From Bacillus salipaludis (GTDB lineage Bacteria > Bacillota > Bacilli > Bacillales_B > DSM-18226), in NCBI RefSeq assembly GCF_004358205.1, contig NZ_SMYO01000003.1, forward strand, positions 434,001-498,000: DNA of 64,000 nucleotides. The letters run 5' to 3'. Below are positions 58,807 through 64,000 of this stretch, in pieces; position 1 is the stretch's first letter; the number at the start of each line of letters is the position of its first letter. Made by a program: the position numbers and the translations under genes. The notes below the pieces were generated by a model. That model was not told the DNA's origin. It did no database searches and worked only from the letters and a program-made list of their open reading frames with translations.

Positions 58807-60687
58807 TTATACCATAATTTTACAAATATCATTTGTAAATTCTACAGGATCAGGAACCTGAAGCCCTTCAATAAGCAATGCTTGATTATACAAAAGATTA
58901 GTATATAGCGATAGTTTCTCTTGATCCTTTTCAAAAGCTTCTTTGAGTGAAGTAAATACCTCATGTTGAACATTGATTTCTAAAATTCTGTCAGCCTTTA
59001 CATTTTGGTTACCTGGCATCGATTTTAGAATTTTTTCCATTTCCAAGGTGATTTCCCCGTCACTTGTGATGCAAACAGGATGGCTCTTCAACCGTTTTGA
59101 TATCCGAACATCTTTCACCTTGTCAGCTAAGATTTTTTTCATCGCTTCAAATAGCTCTTTATTTTCCTTTTCCTCTGATTCGGTGTTATTTTTATCCTTA
59201 TCAGATTCAATTCCTAAATCACCACTAGAAACCGATTTGAATTCTTTGTCCTTGTAAGCCATTAACATCTTGATGGCAAATTCATCGATATCATCAGTGA
59301 AGTAGAGAATTTCATAGCCCTTATCTGCAACTAATTCAGTTTGTGGCAGCTTATCAATTCTATCAATGGTTTCACCAGATGCATAATAAATATATTTTTG
59401 GTCCTCAGGCATTCTCAATACATACTCATCTAAGGTCACCATTTTCTTCTCTTTAGAAGAGTGGAATAATAATAAATCCTGCAATTCTTCTTTGTGCATG
59501 CCGTAATCACTATACACACCAAATTTTAATTGTCTGCCGAAGGACTTATAGAATTCTTCATATTTTTCACGTTCATTCTTTAATAAGCTTTGCAGTTCAC
59601 TCTTAATTTTCTTATTTATATTTTTTGCAATTAGCTTAAGCTGACGATCGTGCTGAAGCATTTCTCTAGAAATGTTAAGCGATAGATCCTCAGAATCCAC
59701 CATTCCTTTAACAAAACTGAAATAGTCCGGGAGCAAATCAGCACATTTGTTCATGATTAACACGCCATTTGAATATAGCTCTAAGCCCTTTTCATATTCC
59801 GGTGAGTAAAAATCAAATGGGGTTTTCTCCGGAATATATAAAATTGCATTATATCTTACAGCCCCGTCTACACTAATATGGATATGTTTAAGCGGTTTGT
59901 CAAAGCCGTAATGTTTTTCGGAATAAAAATTCTGATAATCTTCATCCGTTAACTGGCTTTTATTTTTACGCCAAATTGGAACCATACTGTTGATCACTTG
60001 TTCCTCTACATCATCCTCATATTCATCTTCACTGCCCTCTTTAAGCTTTCTTGAGGTCACATCCATTTTAATCGGATAGCGGATAAAGTCTGAATATTTT
60101 TTAATGATGGATTTTAGGCGGTATTCTTCTAAAAATTCATCGTAATTCTCATCTTCGCTATTTTCTTTGATTTTTAAAATAATTTCAGTCCCAACTTCAT
60201 CTTTATCAACTGGGACAATGGTGTATCCTTCCGCACCTTTTGATTCCCATTTATACGCTTGGTCGCTGCCTAAGGCCTTACTGATGACTGTTACAACATC
60301 AGCAACCATGAAAGCAGCATAAAAGCCAACACCAAATTGTCCAATAATATCATGGCCATCCTTTGATTCATTTTCCGTTTTAAAGGCTAATGAACCGCTT
60401 TTGGCAATCGTTCCAAGATTATTCTCAAGCTCTTCCGCTGTCATCCCAATACCGGTATCTGTAATTTTGAGCAGTCGATTCTCTTTATCAGCGGCTACTT
60501 TTATGTAGTAGCGGTCATTATCAAAAGTTAAATTATCATCTGTTAATGATTTATAATAGATTTTATCTATTGCATCACTGGAATTTGAAATTAACTCTCT
60601 TAGAAAGATTTCTTTTTGTGTATAGATGGAATGAATCATCATATCTAATAATCTTTTCGATTCAGCCTGAAATTGTTTGGTTTCCAT
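58807..60687 (-). CDS. htpG: Molecular chaperone HtpG (Hsp90)
   Basis: 626 aa from ATG at 60687 (AAAGGAG 8 bases away), the length of B. subtilis HtpG as I recall. GHKL ATPase motifs: [36 protein letters not shown] and [13 protein letters not shown]. The middle domain has the arginine region NISREMLQH. Class III heat-shock gene in B. subtilis. No CIRCE element is visible upstream. Monocistronic. Confidence 0.97.
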   Translation of the reverse strand: METKQFQAESKRLLDMMIHSIYTQKEIFLRELISNSSDAIDKIYYKSLTDDNLTFDNDRYYIKVAADKENRLLKITDTGIGMTAEELENNLGTIAKSGSLAFKTENESKDGHDIIGQFGVGFYAAFMVADVVTVISKALGSDQAYKWESKGAEGYTIVPVDKDEVGTEIILKIKENSEDENYDEFLEEYRLKSIIKKYSDFIRYPIKMDVTSRKLKEGSEDEYEDDVEEQVINSMVPIWRKNKSQLTDEDYQNFYSEKHYGFDKPLKHIHISVDGAVRYNAILYIPEKTPFDFYSPEYEKGLELYSNGVLIMNKCADLLPDYFSFVKGMVDSEDLSLNISREMLQHDRQLKLIAKNINKKIKSELQSLLKNEREKYEEFYKSFGRQLKFGVYSDYGMHKEELQDLLLFHSSKEKKMVTLDEYVLRMPEDQKYIYYASGETIDRIDKLPQTELVADKGYEILYFTDDIDEFAIKMLMAYKDKEFKSVSSGDLGIESDKDKNNTESEEKENKELFEAMKKILADKVKDVRISKRLKSHPVCITSDGEITLEMEKILKSMPGNQNVKADRILEINVQHEVFTSLKEAFEKDQEKLSLYTNLLYNQALLIEGLQVPDPVEFTNDICKIMV

Positions 60688-60814
60688 CAAAATTGCTCCT
60701 TTCAAGGGGTATATTGTCAATTATATCATTATTTTAGCACTCTATTATCAGGAGTGCTAACACATAATTTAATAACATATTTAAAATGGTTTCGTCAACT
60801 ATTTTAAACAAAGC

Positions 60815-60840
60815 GAAAAAGGAACCCTTCTGGATTCCTT
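60815..60840 (-). terminator. Terminator of the SplA-like gene
   Basis: AAGGAA / TTCCTT stem with inner pairs; minus strand continues TTTTT. Confidence 0.65.
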
Positions 60841-60885
60841 CGTCATGTAAAGTGTTCTATGTAGACGAGTTGGAGAACAATAGAC

Positions 60886-61146
60886 TTAACCAAAATAAGT
60901 CTCCGTTTCTTCCGAGAATCCAAAGGCTTCACGGTAAGCTGTTTCCGCCTCGTCTGCGGTTTGATAAGCGGCCACTTCATCGGTTAAAGGATAATAGGTT
61001 TCATAGAGAAAAAGCGATAGCTCCTCAGGTGATTCGGGATTTTGGACAACTGCTGCTTCTTGGACATTTGCCACATCCTGAGCGTGGGGGTTTCGAATAA
61101 TTACATAGACAATTTGTCCGGGTTGAAATGATTTGGATGCAGACAT
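60886..61146 (-). CDS. Small protein resembling SplA (spore photoproduct lyase regulator)
   Basis: 86 aa, acidic. FQPGQIVYVIIRNPHAQDVA at the start, then ELSLFLYETYYPLTDEVAAY and TADEAETAYREAF. This order matches my memory of the SplA family, a small regulator of the splAB operon in Bacillus. No splB gene lies next to it here, so the name is tentative. AAAGGA 8 bases before ATG. Confidence 0.5.
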   Translation of the reverse strand: MSASKSFQPGQIVYVIIRNPHAQDVANVQEAAVVQNPESPEELSLFLYETYYPLTDEVAAYQTADEAETAYREAFGFSEETETYFG

Positions 61147-61302
61147 CTACTCAATTCCTTTCGTTTACGAATTATTTAAGCGTCTTTAGGATAGAGTTAG
61201 CATCCCTCCGCTTAAAAATGCTTTTGGTTAATTGGAAAATATCTATAAAAGTTACTTCATAATCTACTTCCAAACCTCATAAAATGGACAAGGAGAGCAG
61301 TT

Positions 61303-61365
61303 ATGGGGGGATTAAAAGTGGCATTAATTACTATACATATTGAAGAAAATTATCAACAACCATGA
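61303..61365 (+). CDS. 20-codon upstream ORF coupled to the YitT-like gene
   Basis: AAGGAG lies 6 bases before ATG at 61303. The ORF encodes 20 residues (begins GGLKVALITI, ends NYQQP) and its TGA overlaps the ATG of the next gene in ATGA. The downstream gene lacks its own clear ribosome site, which suggests translational coupling. Confidence 0.6.
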   Translation: MGGLKVALITIHIEENYQQP

Positions 61366-61979
61366 AAAAAAAAATCCTTACCTTTTTTTGTTTACTGGTT
61401 GGAGCCACCCTCCAGGGAATGTCTATGTCCCTGTTTTTATTTCCACACTCTATCCCCTCCGGCGGTGCGGCAGGCCTGGCTATTTTGATGAATCACTGGT
61501 TTCATTTATCGCTTGGTTTTTCATTATGGCTTGCTAATATTGTTTTTTTACTATTTGCTTTAAACTATTTCGGTTATACCTGGACTTTACGCACCATTCT
61601 AGCTGTTGCAACCACTTCAACAACCGTCGGAATCCTGACCACTAAATTTTTACTTCCCCATATCAATATCGTTTTTGATTTAGCAGCAGGAAGTATTTTT
61701 TTTGGAATTGGTGTTGGACTACTTATCCGGGCAGGGGCATCGAGCGGAGGAATGGTAATCCCGGCCCTAATGATTGCCAACTACAAGAAATGGAGTCCGG
61801 GAAAAGTGATGATGGGGATAAACCTGATGATTTTTATCTTAACTGCGCTTGTGATTGATTATAAAATCGTCATTTACGCAATTATTTGTCAATTTTTCTC
61901 GACGAATATTATCGACTATATTTATACGTTAAAGCTGCAAAAAATAAATATTTTCACGGCAAATTGGAGAAAAAAATAA
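61362..61979 (+). CDS. YitT-family-like membrane protein (DUF161 only)
   Basis: 205 aa, about six membrane segments. Two internal repeats are marked by IPSGGAAGLAILMNHWFHLS and RAGASSGGMVIPALMIANYK, each with the GG-x-AG-type turn of the family. No DUF2179 domain, unlike the 292-aa relative at 13489. No own Shine-Dalgarno; probably translated by coupling to the 61303 ORF. Convergent with cysC. Confidence 0.78.
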   Translation: MKKKILTFFCLLVGATLQGMSMSLFLFPHSIPSGGAAGLAILMNHWFHLSLGFSLWLANIVFLLFALNYFGYTWTLRTILAVATTSTTVGILTTKFLLPHINIVFDLAAGSIFFGIGVGLLIRAGASSGGMVIPALMIANYKKWSPGKVMMGINLMIFILTALVIDYKIVIYAIICQFFSTNIIDYIYTLKLQKINIFTANWRKK

Positions 61980-61991
61980 GAAGAAGCCTGA

Positions 61992-62585
61992 TTAAAGGAT
62001 CTTCCTCTCTTTTAAAACAAATAGAATTTTGTTTACTGATTCCTCAATCGTATAGCGATCCGTTTCAATTAAGATTTCTGGACGATCGGGGCTTTCATAC
62101 GGTGACGAAATTCCAGTAAAATCAGGAATTTCACCGTTTCGCGCCTTTTTATATAATCCTTTAGGATCCCGATTCTCACAGACATGTATTGGACATTTTA
62201 AAAAAATTTCGATAAATTCGCCGTTCTCAAACATGCTGCGGACAAGCGCCCGATCACAGCGAAAGGGAGAAATAAATGCAGAGGAAACGATATGACCGCT
62301 ATCTACAAAAAGCTTCGAGACTTCCCCGACTATGCGAATATTTTCCTTTCGATCCTCTTCACGAAAGCTTAAATCCCGATTCAACCCGTGACGGACATTG
62401 TCCCCATCCAATACATAACTTTTAATCCCATGTTGAAACAAGGCATAATCGACCGCATTTGCCAATGTTGATTTTCCTGCACCTGATAATCCGGTAAACC
62501 AAAGCACGCAACTTTTATGGCCATTCAACTGATGCCGGTCTGATTTTGTTACAGCCGATTGATGCCAAATAATATTTCTCTTCAT
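61992..62585 (-). CDS. cysC: Adenylylsulfate (APS) kinase
   Basis: 197 aa. Walker [15 protein letters not shown] near residue 32, the [16 protein letters not shown] substrate motif, and [21 protein letters not shown] near 130. Phosphorylates APS to PAPS in sulfate assimilation. 13 bp behind sat in the same operon. Confidence 0.95.
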   Translation of the reverse strand: MKRNIIWHQSAVTKSDRHQLNGHKSCVLWFTGLSGAGKSTLANAVDYALFQHGIKSYVLDGDNVRHGLNRDLSFREEDRKENIRIVGEVSKLFVDSGHIVSSAFISPFRCDRALVRSMFENGEFIEIFLKCPIHVCENRDPKGLYKKARNGEIPDFTGISSPYESPDRPEILIETDRYTIEESVNKILFVLKERKIL

Positions 62586-62598
62586 TCCCCTACACCCT

Positions 62599-63747
62599 TT
62601 ATTTTTCTGTATAGACCTGTTTCATCCCTTGGATTAATATTTGTACAACTTCAGGCCGACTAAACTCTTTTGGCGGCAGTTCCCCGTTTTTTAACATTCC
62701 TCTAACCATTGTTCCAGATAATACCACTCGGTGCTCCCGGTCATGAGGGCATGTTTTTTCAGATGCCATGTTTTCGCATTTTCTACAATAAAAACTATGT
62801 TCGAAAAAGAGAGGCTTGATTCCTAATTCATCTTCTGTAAAATAGCTGAATATTTTTTGTGAATCATATGTTCCATAATAGTTGCCAACCCCTGCATGGT
62901 CTCTGCCAACAATAAAGTGGGTACAGCCAAAATTTTTCCTGACGATGGCATGAAAAATCGCTTCCCTTGGACCAGCATAACGCATAGCTGCCGGGAAAAC
63001 AGATAAAAAGACTCTGTCCTTCGGATAATAGTTTTCAAGTAATACCTGATAACTTTTCATCCGGATTGCTCCCGGTATGTCATCTGACTTCGTTTCTCCT
63101 ACTAACGGATTTAAGAAAAGACCATCAACGGTTTCTAGTGCGGATTTTTGAATATATTCATGGGCCCGGTGAACAGGATTTCGTGTTTGAAACCCAACGA
63201 CGGTTTTCCAGCCCAATTCTGCAAATGTTTGTCTTGTTTCAATCGGGTCTAGGTAATAATCTTCAAACTGAATTTTAATTGGTCTTTTTGTAAGTATGAT
63301 CGGACCTCCAATATAGACTTCCGCTCGCTCAAGAAGTTTTTTAACCCCCGGATGAACATTCTCTGTTGTTCGGTAAACCTTCTCTGCCTCTACTCTTTTA
63401 TCAGGAAGATAGATTTCCTTTAGCTCCATCACACCATAGACAGTACCTTGATGAATTAAATTAATGGTTTCACCAATATTCAATTCCATTGCTTTTAATC
63501 GGTCAATCGCCAGTGTAATTGGTAGCGACCAGGGCAGTCCGTTTGAGAGTCTCATATTTTGAACGACAGAGTCATAGTCGGCTTTCACCATAAATCCTTC
63601 GAGTGGACTGTAGGCTCCATTAGCAATTAACTCTAAATCACTTAATGCCATTTTATCTAGTTCAACAACATGATTGGATAAATCAATTGGAGTGTTCAGA
63701 TTGATACGATTTACCAATTTACCGCCGTGCGGTACACTTACAACCAC
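62599..63747 (-). CDS. sat: Sulfate adenylyltransferase
   Basis: 382 aa. ATP-sulfurylase motifs: [11 protein letters not shown] (HxxH-type) near residue 196, [12 protein letters not shown] near 288, and a zinc-binding segment [15 protein letters not shown] near 325-340. Makes APS from ATP and sulfate for CysC. GTG start with GGGAGGG 8 bases away. No T-box, S-box or other known leader is visible in the 250 bp before it. Confidence 0.95.
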   Translation of the reverse strand: MVVSVPHGGKLVNRINLNTPIDLSNHVVELDKMALSDLELIANGAYSPLEGFMVKADYDSVVQNMRLSNGLPWSLPITLAIDRLKAMELNIGETINLIHQGTVYGVMELKEIYLPDKRVEAEKVYRTTENVHPGVKKLLERAEVYIGGPIILTKRPIKIQFEDYYLDPIETRQTFAELGWKTVVGFQTRNPVHRAHEYIQKSALETVDGLFLNPLVGETKSDDIPGAIRMKSYQVLLENYYPKDRVFLSVFPAAMRYAGPREAIFHAIVRKNFGCTHFIVGRDHAGVGNYYGTYDSQKIFSYFTEDELGIKPLFFEHSFYCRKCENMASEKTCPHDREHRVVLSGTMVRGMLKNGELPPKEFSRPEVVQILIQGMKQVYTEK

Positions 63748-63779
63748 TTATTTTCCCTCCCTAGCTTTTCCCACAAAAA

Positions 63780-63866
63780 AGACAGTTATTTCCGCATTTG
63801 TATGTGTATTTGCGAATCTGAAGTTGTTTATTTCGAATCCAGCAGTTTATTTGCGATTCAAGCTTC
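63780..63866. repeat. Degenerate short tandem units upstream of sat
   Basis: Four related units of 17-22 bp beginning TTATTTCCGCATT, GTATTTGCGAATC, TTATTTCGAATCC and TTATTTGCGATTC. The common core is TATTTGCGAATC. Spacing is not exact. Confidence 0.5.
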
Positions 63867-63877
63867 AAACCCCTACG

Positions 63878-64000
63878 ATGGATGTAGTCCGCATTCTGTT
63901 TTCGAAGTCCCTGTCCAGCGCCCGGATCGAGAATCAGCAGCGTCTGTTACAGGCAAAGTACATGGGAAACAGCCAATACTTGGATAACCTTGATCATGGA
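63878..64000 (+). CDS. Possible 5' end of a gene running out of the window (partial)
   Basis: 41 codons open from ATG at 63878 to the edge, including [22 protein letters not shown] content is higher than the surroundings. No Shine-Dalgarno is visible before the ATG, so the start may be wrong or the ORF spurious. Product not recognised. Confidence 0.3.
   Translation, partial: MDVVRILFSKSLSSARIENQQRLLQAKYMGNSQYLDNLDHG

Noticed and set aside
61340..61537. Alternative plus-strand reading frame from TTG at 61340
   Set aside because: It overlaps the YitT-like gene in another frame, has no ribosome site, and the overlapped frame has a clear membrane-protein pattern.
63727..63987. 86-codon plus-strand frame over the start of sat
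   Set aside because: Overlaps the sat start on the opposite strand, runs through the short repeats and has no recognisable protein pattern or ribosome site.
1..64000. Search for tRNA, rRNA, T-box, riboswitch, prophage or defence genes
   Set aside because: No cloverleaf, rRNA-like, T-box (TGGNACC-type antiterminator), integrase, capsid or restriction/toxin gene was recognised by eye; a covariance-model scan would be needed to exclude small RNAs fully.

Overview
The window is low-GC Firmicute chromosome, almost certainly from a Bacillaceae member (Bacillus, Neobacillus or Peribacillus-like). Evidence: strong AGGAGG-type ribosome sites, frequent TTG/GTG starts, TTGACA/TATAAT promoters, hairpin-plus-T-run terminators, a B. 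subtilis-type roc system and a Bacillus-length HtpG. I see no rRNA, tRNA, CRISPR array, prophage or insertion sequence. The content is mostly metabolic and transport genes, many of them accessory catabolic clusters.

Layout. (1) 0-6.1 kb: arginine/ornithine catabolism. rocD-rocG and rocE read leftward from two near-perfect sigma-54 promoters; divergent rocR encodes their activator. (2) 6.1-14.4 kb: mixed genes: methyltransferase, small zinc-finger protein, gluconate permease, polysaccharide-deacetylase lipoprotein, a MarR / CBS-domain / MFS efflux set with a visible operator, and a YitT membrane protein. (3) 14.5-29.6 kb: a 15-kb leftward aromatic-catabolic island: two-subunit Rieske dioxygenase, cis-dihydrodiol dehydrogenase, extradiol ring-cleavage dioxygenase, alpha/beta hydrolase, ThDP-dependent lyase/decarboxylase, aldehyde dehydrogenase, two more NAD(P)-fold enzymes, cupin, tandem VOC protein, two paralogous MFS importers and an IclR regulator. 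Its four transcription units share a repeated operator with conserved spacing to the promoters. (4) 30-33.5 kb: MocA-type nucleotidyltransferase and XdhC, a membrane-protein gene broken by one in-frame stop, and a secreted C39-peptidase-like gene broken by a frameshift. (5) 33.5-48 kb: aldehyde dehydrogenase and class-III aminotransferase, then a leftward set NhaC antiporter, M20 carbamoylase/amidohydrolase, DUF1028, RidA, stand-alone FAD synthetase, HpaB-type flavin monooxygenase and flavin reductase, with a divergent regulator, an amidohydrolase and an NCS1 permease. In logic it resembles the Rut pyrimidine pathway but uses largely non-homologous enzymes. (6) 48-50 kb: a basic amino-acid permease preceded by a short histidine-rich leader peptide. 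(7) 50-55 kb: a complete livKHMGF ABC importer. (8) 55-64 kb: FMN reductase, two small secreted proteins, CPA2 antiporter, htpG, a SplA-like regulator, a YitT-like protein coupled to a 20-codon upstream ORF, and cysC/sat for sulfate activation.

Across the window a family of 45-49 bp near-perfect palindromes (core GGTGCCTGGCACC) sits at gene ends and appears to act as terminators. The genes ending at several of them have 3' ends with a C-over-G coding-strand composition unlike their own upstream parts.

The strongest candidates for undescribed biology are the IclR-regulated aromatic island with its fixed-geometry operators, the Rut-like HpaB cluster, the His-rich leader, and the palindrome/C-rich gene-end association. 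Substrates of both catabolic clusters are inferred, not proven.
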